From positions 1 through 47,932 of the forward strand of contig DOTG01000005.1 in assembly GCA_003512955.1 (NCBI GenBank): a stretch of 47,932 nt of DNA, read 5' to 3'. Numbering within the stretch: the stretch's first letter is position 1; the number at the start of each line of letters is the position of its first letter. This stretch comes from Marinilabiliales bacterium (GTDB lineage: Bacteria > Bacteroidota > Bacteroidia > Bacteroidales > SZUA-534). The notes below the pieces were generated by a model. It searched no databases, had not been told where the DNA came from, and was given only the letters and a program-made list of their open reading frames with translations. The position numbers were made by a program, and so were the translations under genes. Below, in pieces: positions 16,425-25,560 of the stretch.

Positions 16425-18824
16425 ATGAGAAAATATTTAGTATTTGTTTTACTTTTGCCATGTACTTTGTTGGGTTATTCACAAAAAGGAAGTTTGGAGG
16501 GGTTGGTTATCAATTCCATCAACAATGAACCAGTATCCTTTGCCAATGTAGTTATTTATGGTACCACAATTGGTTCGGTAACCGGTTTTGATGGGCGTTT
16601 TAGATTTTTTGGATTGGATCCCGGTTTTGTGAAGGTTCAGGTTTCATCTATTGGCTTTGAAACGGTTATTTCTACCGAAATCAGAGTTACCAACGCCAAA
16701 ATTGCTTATATTGAAATCAAACTAAACGAAACTTCAACCCAGTTGAGCGAAGTGAATGTGAAAGTTTCACTTTTTCAGCGAAAGGAGGAAAGCCCCCTAT
16801 CTATGCGTAGTTTAGGGGTAGGCGATATTGAAAAGAATCCGGGCGGAAACCGTGACATTAGTAAAGTGATTCAGTCTTTACCCGGAGTTGGAGGTACAGT
16901 GCCTTATAGAAACGATGTTATTGTGCGGGGGGGTGGTCCCAGCGAAAACCGATTTTATATTGACGAAGTGGAGATTCCAAACTTAAACCACTTTGCTACG
17001 CAAGGAGCATCGGGCGGCCCGGTGGGAATTATCAATGTGGATTTTGTCCGTTCGGTCGATTTTTACAGTGGGGCTTTTCCGGCCAACCGTGGAAATGCGT
17101 TGAGCTCGGTGCTCGATTTTAAACAAGTAGATGGCAATAAAGAGAAAATGAAATTCAGGGTTTCTGTGGGAGCCTCTGATGTTGCTTTTACCATGGACGG
17201 CCCTTTGGCGGATAAAACCAGCATGGTTTTTTCTGTCCGGCGTTCCTACCTTCAATTTTTGTTTTCAGCACTGGGGCTGCCATTTTTGCCAACTTACAAC
17301 GATGCCCAGTTTAAAATAAAATCGCGCATCAACGAAAAAAACGAAATTACCTTTATCGGGTTGGGGGCATTTGACCGGTCAGCTTTGAATCTGGAGTCGG
17401 ATGAAACCGAAGAGCAACGGTATTTATTAGGCTATTTGCCCATCTATAAACAATGGAATTATACCGTTGGAGGCGTCTACAAACACTACCGCGAAAATGG
17501 ATACCATACCTTGGCAATCAGCCGGAATCACTTGAACAATAGCTCCTACAAATATCTTAATAACATTGAGGAGGACCGTTTAAAAATTCTCGATTACCAA
17601 TCGTCGGAAATTGAAACCAAAGCCCGTTACGAAAATACACTCAGGACCGATAATGGATTTAAAATAAATTATGGAGCCGATTTACAGTACGCCCAATACT
17701 TCAACGACACCTATCAGCTTCGGTTTTTATCGTCAGGAGCCACCACTATTGATTATGAAACAGAACTCGATATGTTCAAGTGGGGGGCATTTGGGCAAGT
17801 GGGCAAAGGTATTTTTAATCAACGGTTGATTGTATCTTTTGGTTTGCGGGCCGATGCCAACAGTTATTCTTCAGGGATGAATAATTTAATGAAACAAATG
17901 AGCCCAAGGTTGTCGTTGAGTTTCCCTATTGATGAAAAATGGGCGCTAAATTTTAATACCGGAAGGTTTTTCCAACTCCCAGCTTATACCTCAATGGGTT
18001 ATGGCGGGCAAACGGGAGTGCTGGTAAATAAAGAAAATGGAATCCGTTATATACAGTCCGATCATTTGGTAGGGGGAATTGAATACCTTCTGGATGAAAA
18101 CTCGAAGATAACGGTAGAAGCTTTTTATAAAAAGTACAACTATTATCCATTTTCAGTGAACGATTCTGTAGCGATAGCCAGTAAAGGAGGCGATTATGGA
18201 ACTTTTGGCGACGAAGAATTGTTACCCATTGGCAAAGGCCGATCGTTCGGAGTGGAATTGTATGCAAGGCACACAAACTTGTTTGGTTTTAATACCACTC
18301 TGTCGTACACATTTGTCCGCAGCGAATTTTTAGATGCGCATGGAACATACATCCCTACTGCTTGGGACAACAAACACCTGTTCAATATTATTGCCACCCG
18401 TAGCTTCAAACGGAACTGGGATTTTGGATTTAAATACCGGTTTGCCGGTGGAACTCCTTATACACCTGACGATGTGGAAAAAACAAGTTATGTGCAAGCT
18501 TGGGAATCGCGGCAACGGGCTTTTATTGACTACCGGAAGTTTAACCAGGAAAGGTTTAGCCCCTTTAGACAATTAGATATTAGGGTAGATAAAAGTTATT
18601 ATTTCGAAAAATGGTCGCTCATGTTTTACCTCGATATCCAAAATGTACTAAATGCAAAGTCCGATTCGCAAGACATTTTAACCGTGGCTACCGATGAAAG
18701 CGGGAATAAAATTATTATAAACCCTACAGATTCTGTTGAACAGCAAAAATACAGGATGCGTTATATTCCGACCGAGGGAAGCGGAACCGTTTTGGCTTCG
18801 GTTGGTGTGATAATTGAATTTTAA
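16425..18824 (+). CDS. TonB-dependent receptor with N-terminal carboxypeptidase-regulatory domain
   Basis: Outer-membrane active transporter of about 799 residues. A signal peptide (MRKYLVFVLLLPCTLLGYSQ) is followed by a CarboxypepD_reg-like domain (SLEGLVINSINNEPVSFANVVIYG), a plug (SLPGVGGTVPYRNDVIVRGG, FYIDEVEIPN), and a long barrel ending VGVIIEF. No STN signalling domain is present. I start at the ATG at 16425; the frame is open from 16413. The plug is similar to that of the receptor at 36552 (shared EIPNxNHFA...GASGGP pattern), so the two are paralogues of one subfamily. Substrate unknown; divergent from a MarR regulator. Confidence 0.9.
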   Translation: MRKYLVFVLLLPCTLLGYSQKGSLEGLVINSINNEPVSFANVVIYGTTIGSVTGFDGRFRFFGLDPGFVKVQVSSIGFETVISTEIRVTNAKIAYIEIKLNETSTQLSEVNVKVSLFQRKEESPLSMRSLGVGDIEKNPGGNRDISKVIQSLPGVGGTVPYRNDVIVRGGGPSENRFYIDEVEIPNLNHFATQGASGGPVGIINVDFVRSVDFYSGAFPANRGNALSSVLDFKQVDGNKEKMKFRVSVGASDVAFTMDGPLADKTSMVFSVRRSYLQFLFSALGLPFLPTYNDAQFKIKSRINEKNEITFIGLGAFDRSALNLESDETEEQRYLLGYLPIYKQWNYTVGGVYKHYRENGYHTLAISRNHLNNSSYKYLNNIEEDRLKILDYQSSEIETKARYENTLRTDNGFKINYGADLQYAQYFNDTYQLRFLSSGATTIDYETELDMFKWGAFGQVGKGIFNQRLIVSFGLRADANSYSSGMNNLMKQMSPRLSLSFPIDEKWALNFNTGRFFQLPAYTSMGYGGQTGVLVNKENGIRYIQSDHLVGGIEYLLDENSKITVEAFYKKYNYYPFSVNDSVAIASKGGDYGTFGDEELLPIGKGRSFGVELYARHTNLFGFNTTLSYTFVRSEFLDAHGTYIPTAWDNKHLFNIIATRSFKRNWDFGFKYRFAGGTPYTPDDVEKTSYVQAWESRQRAFIDYRKFNQERFSPFRQLDIRVDKSYYFEKWSLMFYLDIQNVLNAKSDSQDILTVATDESGNKIIINPTDSVEQQKYRMRYIPTEGSGTVLASVGVIIEF

Positions 18825-18995
18825 AAAATGAAATGACCGTTGCTTAAAATACAATAGCCACCGCTTTATATATCTTCAGGATGATTGAAATCAGGTTGAA
18901 ATAATAAATTTTATTGACCAACATCGGTTTGTAAACTGAGGTATCTCATTATCAATCCGAATGCGCAACATATTGTTTTCAATAACTTTACAAGG

Positions 18996-21900
18996 ATGGA
19001 AAAAGCTTTGCACATTTTTTTTGTTTTTGGGCTGTTGTTTTTTTTCAACCACTTGCAGGCACAATTTGGCGTGGAAGAATACCATCAGGAAGATGGGTTG
19101 CCTACCGATTTGGTGAAAGCTTTTGCTATTGACGGACAAGGATTTCTTTGGATTGCTACCGATGGCGGAGTGGTACGGCACGAGGGGAAAGATTTTATCC
19201 CCATTGAAAATATAGAACAGTCATCAAACTATTACAAGAACCTGCTCCAGTCAAAAAAGTTTGGTTTTATTGCAGCTTCGGACGACGGGCTCATCACCAT
19301 TTCGGAGGATAATGGACGTTACTTTGGGGAATTTACTCAAAGTGCTTTAAATCTTGAATATTGGCGCGATGATAATTATTCAAAATCATTATTCGAGGCT
19401 TCCGATTCTTCACTCTGGATAGCCAATAATACCAGTATTTTTCACCTCACCCAAGATACTATCATTTCGGTTCTATTACCTAAAGATTGCCATACCACCC
19501 ATTACGTGAGGAATCACCAGGTTCTGGAATTAAACAATATAATTTATGTAGTCTGCCACCTGGGAACCATTTTCAGACTGGAACCCGGTTCAAATTCCCT
19601 TATTGTTGAACCATGGGTTTTTCAGGGTGCCGAGGTGTTTTCATCTGCCAAAATTGATGAACATAATATGCTTATTGGTAATGGAAACGGGTTGATAAAA
19701 ATAAACCTTTCCGGGGACGGGAAAATTAATGAGGTGTTTGATTTAGAGTTTCCTTACCCAGTTTCAACTATCGAATACCATGATGGGAATTACTATTTAG
19801 GCACATGGTCGCAGGGATTGTTCACCGCTATGATTCTTGAAAACAAACTCAGTTATACACATATCGAGGCTACGGGTCAACAGACTATCAACGATATCTG
19901 TTTCGATAACCAGAACCAGACTTGGTTGGCCACAAACTTTGGTATTCTGCTCCTCCGTAATCGGATTTTTAATAGTAGGTTTACCGATGTTACAGAAAAT
20001 TATATTCAGGATTTCTTTTTTGATGGCGGCAACTGCCTTTATTATAGCGATGGATGGCAAGTGGACCGGATAAATTTGCAGGAGAACTCCGTGGAAAGAG
20101 TTTACAGGATAACAAACGATTTGATTTTGCAAATACTTAAAAAGGACAAAGATTTATGGATGAGCACCTATAATGGAAAGATACAGGTGTTGAAACCCGA
20201 TAAATCCATACGGACACTTGACTTTTCTAGTAAAGGAAAAGAAATTTTAAATTTGGTGGAAGATAAAAACCATGCTATTTGGTTCCTGCAAAACCGGGCA
20301 CGGCCTACTTTGGTAAGAATCAACCCAGATGGTTCATCCAAAGAATTCAACTTCCTTCAATATCCTGAACAATATTTCATAACTTTAGAGATTGATCCTC
20401 AGGGTGAACTATATGTAGGTGGGCATGGGTTCGATTCCTATTTATTCCGATTTGATTATTCCAATGATACATTTATAAATTTAAGCAAGCCAATCAACGG
20501 GTTGCGGAAAAAAATATTTGAAATCAATGATATGGCTTTTTCTAAAAGCGGAAAGCTTGTTTTAGGAACTTCAGAAGGTATTTGGGAATATACAACTGAA
20601 GCATTATCGCGCATTGATTTGTACCAGATGAATATTGAAAATGTGCCATCAGTTACCTTCGATAACCATGAAAGGCTTTGGTTTGTAAATTCCAGTGGGT
20701 TGAATCTTTTTGATGGGGAGCAGTTTACGGTTTTCAACAATTTCGATGGGTTGCCATCTACCACAAACTCTCCCCGAAATCTGCTCATCGATTCATACAA
20801 TACGCTTTGGATGGGGACTAATTTAGGATTGGCATCGGGAAAAATATTGTACGAAAATCGCCCTTCACCGATGCCTAAATTAAGATACATTGAGAACAGC
20901 ACCCGGACCTACATGCCCAACCAAGTGTCACGTTTTTTGGAAAAAACACAGTTGAAGATAGCATTTACGGCCCCGTTGTATCCTTCCAAATTCACAGTTT
21001 ATCAATACAGCTTGGCCATCGGGGGTAAGGAGGAGTGGATTGATATTAAAAAAAATCAGGAGGAATTGGTTTTCGATCAATTGACACATGGCCCATATAC
21101 TCTAAAAATACGGGCCAAAGGGAAAGGTTTTTATCAGTGGAGCGAACCTTTGATATACCGTTTTGAGATTTATAAAACATGGTACACTCAGTTTTGGGTC
21201 ATTTCGCTATTTTATTTTGGAATATTGGCTATTATTGTTTTATTCATTAGTTTATCCCGCAAAAAGTCGGACCTGGAAAAAAGAAAATTGGAAGCAATTA
21301 TTGAACTCCGTACAAAAGCATTACAAGATCAAAATGAAGAATTAAAGCAGTTAAATATAAGTCTTCAATTGGCCAAAGATAACGCCGACACAGCTATCCG
21401 GGCCAAGGATCGGTTTTTTTCGATTGTTGCACACGATTTAAAAAGCCCGTTCAATACATTGATTGGTTTTTCAGAGCTCTTGGTGAACAATAGGGATCAA
21501 ATTCCGGAAGAATCAATGCAGGAGTTTTTTGAAGAGATGCTCAGAACCTCAGAAAATACCTATAAACTGCTTCAGAATCTGTTAGATTGGGCTAGATCGC
21601 AAACAGGTAATTTGGTAGTTGAATGCAAATCCTTCAAGGTTGAAGATGCCTTGAAGGAGGTGTTAGATACCATTACTCCTGCAGCAAAACAAAAAAATAT
21701 ACAGATCGTTTTGGAACAGCAAAATGGAATTGAATTGTGGGCCGATGTTTCATTGATCTCCACTTCATTACGCAACATACTTTCAAATGCTGTAAAATTT
21801 TCATACGCTGACAGCCAGATTGAATTGAACGTGAAATCTTTAGATCAGGATTGGGTGGAAATTACAGTGTGTGATTTTGGGGTAGGCATTGATGAAGAAA

Positions 21901-22091
21901 GGCTGCCTTATTTATTCAATATTGAAAAAAATGTTTCAACATTGGGTACAGCATCAGAAAAAGGCACAGGTTTGGGTTTGATTTTGTGTAAAGAATTCAT
22001 TGAACGATGCCACGGAACCCTTGTGGTTGATAGTCAAATTGGAACAGGTACCCTGTTTACTATTAAACTTCCTTCGCATGCAATAATTTAA
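18996..22091 (+). CDS. Propeller-type sensor histidine kinase without receiver domain
   Basis: A 1031-residue membrane kinase. After a signal peptide (to about residue 23) come two-component-regulator-type propeller repeats (for example GLPTDLVKAFAIDGQGFLWIATDGGV and NHERLWFVNSSGLNLFDG), a Y_Y_Y-like domain (YSLAIGGKEEWIDI, LTHGPYTLKIRAKG), a transmembrane helix near residues 733-753, a coiled coil, a HisKA box FFSIVAHDLKSPFN (His near 814), and an HATPase with NAVKFS, DFGVGI and GTGLGLILC. It stops there, lacking the receiver and AraC parts of full hybrid one-protein regulators, so it needs a separate response regulator; none is in the window. It lies 115 bases upstream of the hydrogenase-linked regulatory operon, same strand. 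Confidence 0.9.
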   Translation: MEKALHIFFVFGLLFFFNHLQAQFGVEEYHQEDGLPTDLVKAFAIDGQGFLWIATDGGVVRHEGKDFIPIENIEQSSNYYKNLLQSKKFGFIAASDDGLITISEDNGRYFGEFTQSALNLEYWRDDNYSKSLFEASDSSLWIANNTSIFHLTQDTIISVLLPKDCHTTHYVRNHQVLELNNIIYVVCHLGTIFRLEPGSNSLIVEPWVFQGAEVFSSAKIDEHNMLIGNGNGLIKINLSGDGKINEVFDLEFPYPVSTIEYHDGNYYLGTWSQGLFTAMILENKLSYTHIEATGQQTINDICFDNQNQTWLATNFGILLLRNRIFNSRFTDVTENYIQDFFFDGGNCLYYSDGWQVDRINLQENSVERVYRITNDLILQILKKDKDLWMSTYNGKIQVLKPDKSIRTLDFSSKGKEILNLVEDKNHAIWFLQNRARPTLVRINPDGSSKEFNFLQYPEQYFITLEIDPQGELYVGGHGFDSYLFRFDYSNDTFINLSKPINGLRKKIFEINDMAFSKSGKLVLGTSEGIWEYTTEALSRIDLYQMNIENVPSVTFDNHERLWFVNSSGLNLFDGEQFTVFNNFDGLPSTTNSPRNLLIDSYNTLWMGTNLGLASGKILYENRPSPMPKLRYIENSTRTYMPNQVSRFLEKTQLKIAFTAPLYPSKFTVYQYSLAIGGKEEWIDIKKNQEELVFDQLTHGPYTLKIRAKGKGFYQWSEPLIYRFEIYKTWYTQFWVISLFYFGILAIIVLFISLSRKKSDLEKRKLEAIIELRTKALQDQNEELKQLNISLQLAKDNADTAIRAKDRFFSIVAHDLKSPFNTLIGFSELLVNNRDQIPEESMQEFFEEMLRTSENTYKLLQNLLDWARSQTGNLVVECKSFKVEDALKEVLDTITPAAKQKNIQIVLEQQNGIELWADVSLISTSLRNILSNAVKFSYADSQIELNVKSLDQDWVEITVCDFGVGIDEERLPYLFNIEKNVSTLGTASEKGTGLGLILCKEFIERCHGTLVVDSQIGTGTLFTIKLPSHAII

Positions 22092-22175
22092 CCTATTTCA
22101 TTTTCTTAAACGAAGTTTTATAGCAAAGAAACCATATAAAATGTCATTTGTCAGCTTTTATTACTTGCTGAATTG

Positions 22176-22183
22176 TACCTTTG
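22176..22183 (+). promoter_or_regulatory. Probable -7 element of the regulatory operon promoter
   Basis: TACCTTTG matches TAnnTTTG exactly, 23 bases before the ATG at 22207. A TTTG at 22147-22150 is 25 bases away, longer than the usual spacer, so the -33 element is unclear. Confidence 0.45.
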
Positions 22184-22206
22184 CCTACCAAAAATCAACA
22201 GAATAA

Positions 22207-22557
22207 GTGCACATGGATATTCATGCAATCCTTAAACTTCTCAATGGAACCCTTGTTGCCGGGCAGCTGGATAATACAACGGGATTTGAAAACGCTTTTG
22301 CATCCGATTTAATGAGCGATGTGCTTACGGTTGATGCAGATAATACACTTCTGATTACTGGCCTGGCTAACATTCAAACCATCCGCACGGCAGAAATGTC
22401 CGACATTGAATGTATTATTGTGGCTCGCAACAAAAGAGCTACCGAAGAAATGATTGAATTGGCAAATCACAGCCACATTTGTATTATTGAAACCCCATTC
22501 TCGGTTTTTCGGGTAGCGGGTTTGTTGTTTCAGTACGGATTGAAACCTTTATACTAA
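22207..22557 (+). CDS. DRTGG-domain protein (first copy)
   Basis: A 116-residue single-domain protein of the DRTGG type, as found beside [FeFe]-hydrogenase regulatory genes in anaerobes. The SDLMSDV segment and the alternating strand-helix layout (ECIIVARNKRATEEMIELANHSHICIIET) are shared with the second copy at 24410, where the corresponding segment is SDLLSDV. DRTGG domains are thought to bind small ligands, but their role here is unknown. It opens a run of six genes on the same strand; the next gene starts 5 bases after its stop. Confidence 0.75.
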   Translation: MHMDIHAILKLLNGTLVAGQLDNTTGFENAFASDLMSDVLTVDADNTLLITGLANIQTIRTAEMSDIECIIVARNKRATEEMIELANHSHICIIETPFSVFRVAGLLFQYGLKPLY

Positions 22558-22562
22558 AAGGA

Positions 22563-22982
22563 ATGGATTTTATCTTTAATATAGAAGGCGGCGATTTTAC
22601 CAATGCGGGTTTTGCATCCAGCGAAGTGAAAAAAATATTAAAAAAGCTGAATGTGGATCCCAAAATTACACGGCGTGTTGTGGTGGCATTGTACGAAGCT
22701 GAGGTAAATGTTGTAGCCCATGCCTACCGTGGTGTTATTCATGTAGATATTGATACCGATCATATTGGTATTGTGCTCGACGATGAAGGACCGGGGATTT
22801 CGAGTATTGAGCAAGCCATGCAGGAAGGGTTTTCCACAGCATCGCCCAAAGTACGCGAAATGGGATTTGGGGCTGGGATGGGATTGCCCAACATCAGTAA
22901 AAATGCCGATGTATTGAATATTACTTCAGAGGTGGGTAAAGGAACCAAGGTAGAGATTATCACTTACCTGAAGCCTCAATAA
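22563..22982 (+). CDS. Anti-sigma-factor-type GHKL ATPase
   Basis: A 139-residue serine/threonine-kinase-type ATPase of the RsbW/SpoIIAB class. The N-box is EAEVNVVAHAY, the G1 box is VLDDEGPGI, and the G2 region is GFGAGMGLPNI, followed by EVGKGTKVEI. Such proteins phosphorylate anti-sigma antagonists or bind partners in partner-switching cascades. No sigma-B-like factor or STAS antagonist is present in the window, so its partner is likely one of the neighbouring operon products or encoded elsewhere. Confidence 0.83.
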   Translation: MDFIFNIEGGDFTNAGFASSEVKKILKKLNVDPKITRRVVVALYEAEVNVVAHAYRGVIHVDIDTDHIGIVLDDEGPGISSIEQAMQEGFSTASPKVREMGFGAGMGLPNISKNADVLNITSEVGKGTKVEIITYLKPQ

Positions 22983-23025
22983 GACTGATTGATACTAGAA
23001 ATGACCGTTTTTGAAAAATGACGAT

Positions 23026-24399
23026 ATGGACGCACCTTTTTTCTTTCATGCATTAAAAGTAAATGAAGAAGTTTGTATTGGCTGTTCTCATTGCATGAAT
23101 GCGTGCCCCACCGAAGCCATCCGGATTTGGAGAGGAAAGGCAGTTATTGACGAAAACCAATGCATTGATTGTGGTGAATGTCACCGGGTCTGCCCGGTGA
23201 ATGCCATTTATGTAGATCAGGATGAGTTTGATACCATTTTTAATTACAAATACCGGGTAGCCCTTTTCCCATCGGTCTTTATCGGTCAGTTTCCTGACGA
23301 AATTAAAGCAAGCCAGGTTTACAAGACCTTGCTCGAAATTGGTTTTACACATGTGTATGAAGTGGAACGGGCTGTTGAAATACTCAATGAATCCATTCTC
23401 GAATATCAGGAAGATACTTCCAGGGAACACCCCATCATTTCTTCCTTTTGCCCGGCCATTATCCGTCTGGTTCAGGTAAAATTCCCATCACTGGTAGATA
23501 ATATTTTAAAACTGGGAACCCCCAGTGATATCGCGGCCCAGTTCTACAAAAAGAAGTTGATTGATAAAGGTATCGCTAAAGAGGATATTGGTATTTTTTA
23601 TATTACACCTTGTGCAGCTAAAATAGCAGCCATCAAAAGTCCGGTGGGCGAGGAAAAATCAGTAGTTAGCGGAGCCATAAACCTGAACAATTTATACAAT
23701 AGGGTGTATCGGAAAATTAAAGAGGGGAACCCTGACAATACTATTGAAGCAGAACCTACTGAACTTTATGATTTTGAGATTCTTTGGACGTTGACCAAAG
23801 GAGAGTCCTCAAGAGTAAACGGGAGGGCCCTGGCCATTGATGGCATCCACAATGCAATGGAGTTTCTGGAAAAAGTGGAAAACGAAGAGGTCACGGGCAT
23901 TGATTTTCTGGAATGCCGAGCTTGCCACGAGGGTTGTGCAGGAGGTATCTTGAATCCCCAAAACCGGTTCCTGATTGTAGAGCGGATGCAGGACCGCGTA
24001 GCCCGGAACAGGGAAAAAGGAGGAAATATTACGCCCTCAGGCATCAACAACTACAAAGAGTATTTGAAACGGAAACTGCCCCTGGGCGAAGTGGTTCCCC
24101 GCTCGATGATGATGCTCGATACCAATATGGCCGAAGCCATGAAAAAAATGAAACTGGCCCAAAAAATTGAAACCCAATTGCCCGGCATAGATTGCGGTGC
24201 CTGTGGGGCCCCTACGTGCCGCGCGCTGAGCGAAGATATTGTGAAAGGAAACGCATCCTTGTCGCACTGCGTATTTGTACAAAAAGTATTGATGAAGAAT
24301 GGCGAAATCAACATGGATACGGCATTTGCCATTATTGACAAAATATGGGGAGAGCAACGCGTGGTAAGGGGTTCGCTAAAGAAAAACAACGAAATTTAA
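23026..24399 (+). CDS. Diverged [FeFe]-hydrogenase-like iron-sulfur protein, probable sensor
   Basis: About 457 residues. Two [4Fe-4S] ferredoxin motifs open the protein (CIGCSHCMNACP and CIDCGECHRVCP). A hydrogenase large-subunit-like domain follows, keeping the H-cluster cysteine ligands in SSFCPAI, TPCAAK and CRACHEGC. The neighbouring conserved residues have changed: TSCCP has become SSFCP (proton-transfer Cys replaced by Phe), the Glu after PCxxK is Ala, and the Met before CPGGC is Arg. A C-terminal Fe-S domain reads DCGACGAPTC...SHC. This pattern suits an HydS-like sensor better than an enzyme. The ATG at 23026 is preferred to a TTG at 23011. Confidence 0.85.
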   Translation: MDAPFFFHALKVNEEVCIGCSHCMNACPTEAIRIWRGKAVIDENQCIDCGECHRVCPVNAIYVDQDEFDTIFNYKYRVALFPSVFIGQFPDEIKASQVYKTLLEIGFTHVYEVERAVEILNESILEYQEDTSREHPIISSFCPAIIRLVQVKFPSLVDNILKLGTPSDIAAQFYKKKLIDKGIAKEDIGIFYITPCAAKIAAIKSPVGEEKSVVSGAINLNNLYNRVYRKIKEGNPDNTIEAEPTELYDFEILWTLTKGESSRVNGRALAIDGIHNAMEFLEKVENEEVTGIDFLECRACHEGCAGGILNPQNRFLIVERMQDRVARNREKGGNITPSGINNYKEYLKRKLPLGEVVPRSMMMLDTNMAEAMKKMKLAQKIETQLPGIDCGACGAPTCRALSEDIVKGNASLSHCVFVQKVLMKNGEINMDTAFAIIDKIWGEQRVVRGSLKKNNEI

Positions 24400-24409
24400 A
24401 CGAATAGAT

Positions 24410-24745
24410 ATGACTGTCAAAGAGATTATTGAAACCTTGCAGCTCACACTTGTTGGGGGCGGACAAGGAATGGACAAAGAGGTTACCGGGGCTTATACCT
24501 CCGATTTGTTGAGCGACGTTATGGGAAACATTAACGAAGGCAATGTTTGGATCACCTTGCAGACACATAAAAATGTGATGGCCATTGCTTCACTGCGCGA
24601 TGCCAGTGCTGTTATCTTGGTAAAAGGCCTCCAACCCGATGCTGATATGCTAGAAAAAGCCAACGATGAGGGGATTCCTGTATTGGTAACGGAATTACCC
24701 GCTTTTGAAATTTCAGGCAAACTTTATCAATTGTTATTTAAATAA
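24410..24745 (+). CDS. DRTGG-domain protein (second copy)
   Basis: A 111-residue paralogue of the first gene of this operon; both contain SDLxSDV in the same place and end in a short helix after a strand (VLVTELPAFEISGKLYQLLFK here). It follows the hydrogenase-like sensor by 10 bases and precedes the PHP gene by 8, so all three are surely translated from one transcript. A ligand-binding or protein-interaction role is plausible but unproven. Confidence 0.75.
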   Translation: MTVKEIIETLQLTLVGGGQGMDKEVTGAYTSDLLSDVMGNINEGNVWITLQTHKNVMAIASLRDASAVILVKGLQPDADMLEKANDEGIPVLVTELPAFEISGKLYQLLFK

Positions 24746-24753
24746 AGGTTAAA

Positions 24754-25485
24754 ATGCCCATTTACAAGGCCGATTTGCATATCCACACTTTATTTTCACC
24801 TTGTGGCGATTTGGAGATGAGTCCTTTCGGTATTGTTGACGAAGCTTGTAAAAAAGGGCTGGACATTATCGGGATTACCGATCACAATACCACCCGGCAA
24901 GCTCCATTGATTCAGGAATTAGGCCATGAGCGTGGTTTGTATGTACTTTGTGGCGCTGAGGTAACTACCAAAGAGGAAGCCCATTGTCTGGCTTTTATGC
25001 CCAGTGCCGAATTTCTTGAAACATTTCAACAGTATTTGGATAAACACCTCCCGGATATTCCGAACAGTGAAGACGAGTTTGGGTATCAGGTATGCGTGGA
25101 TCGCGAAGAACAGATTGTTTTTCAGGAAGAAAGGCTTCTTATTTCCGCTCTGGATCAAAGTATTGAGCAGGTGGAACAGATGGTTCATTCGTTGGGGGGG
25201 ATTTTTATTCCTGCACATATCAACCGCCCAAGGTATAGCATTATCAGCCAGTTAGGTTTTGTGCCATTAGAACTCAATGTAGAAGCTTTGGAACTCTCAA
25301 AACATGTTTCGATTGCTGATTTTAAGGCTGCTAACAAGTATCTGAACAATTATTCATTTATTCAAAGCTCCGATGCCCACTTTTTAAAAGATATTGGGAC
25401 CGTGGTTACCATGTTGAAAATGCACCACCGCTCCTTTGACGGAATCCGTTCCGCTTTAAGGAATATAACCAAAGACTGCAGGTAA
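24754..25485 (+). CDS. PHP-domain metal-dependent phosphoesterase
   Basis: A 243-residue PHP-superfamily hydrolase. Metal-binding positions are visible in order: DLHIHTLFSPCGD, GITDHNTTRQ, CGAEVTTKEEAHCLAF, IPAHINRP and SSDAHFL. PHP proteins of this size hydrolyse phosphoesters such as histidinol phosphate or nucleotide 3',5'-bisphosphates; the substrate here is unknown. Its place within a hydrogenase regulatory operon suggests signal turnover or nucleotide processing rather than amino acid synthesis. Confidence 0.83.
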   Translation: MPIYKADLHIHTLFSPCGDLEMSPFGIVDEACKKGLDIIGITDHNTTRQAPLIQELGHERGLYVLCGAEVTTKEEAHCLAFMPSAEFLETFQQYLDKHLPDIPNSEDEFGYQVCVDREEQIVFQEERLLISALDQSIEQVEQMVHSLGGIFIPAHINRPRYSIISQLGFVPLELNVEALELSKHVSIADFKAANKYLNNYSFIQSSDAHFLKDIGTVVTMLKMHHRSFDGIRSALRNITKDCR

Positions 25486-25560
25486 AAAGTTGAAAATAAA
25501 AGCCTAAAAATCAAGTCTAATGTCTAAAATCTAAATTCTAATATCTAATCATTTATAATA

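Noticed and set aside
23026..24399. Call as a second active hydrogenase
   Set aside because: Conserved catalytic surroundings of the H-cluster (second Cys of TSCC, Glu, Met) are substituted, and it lacks diaphorase partners of its own.
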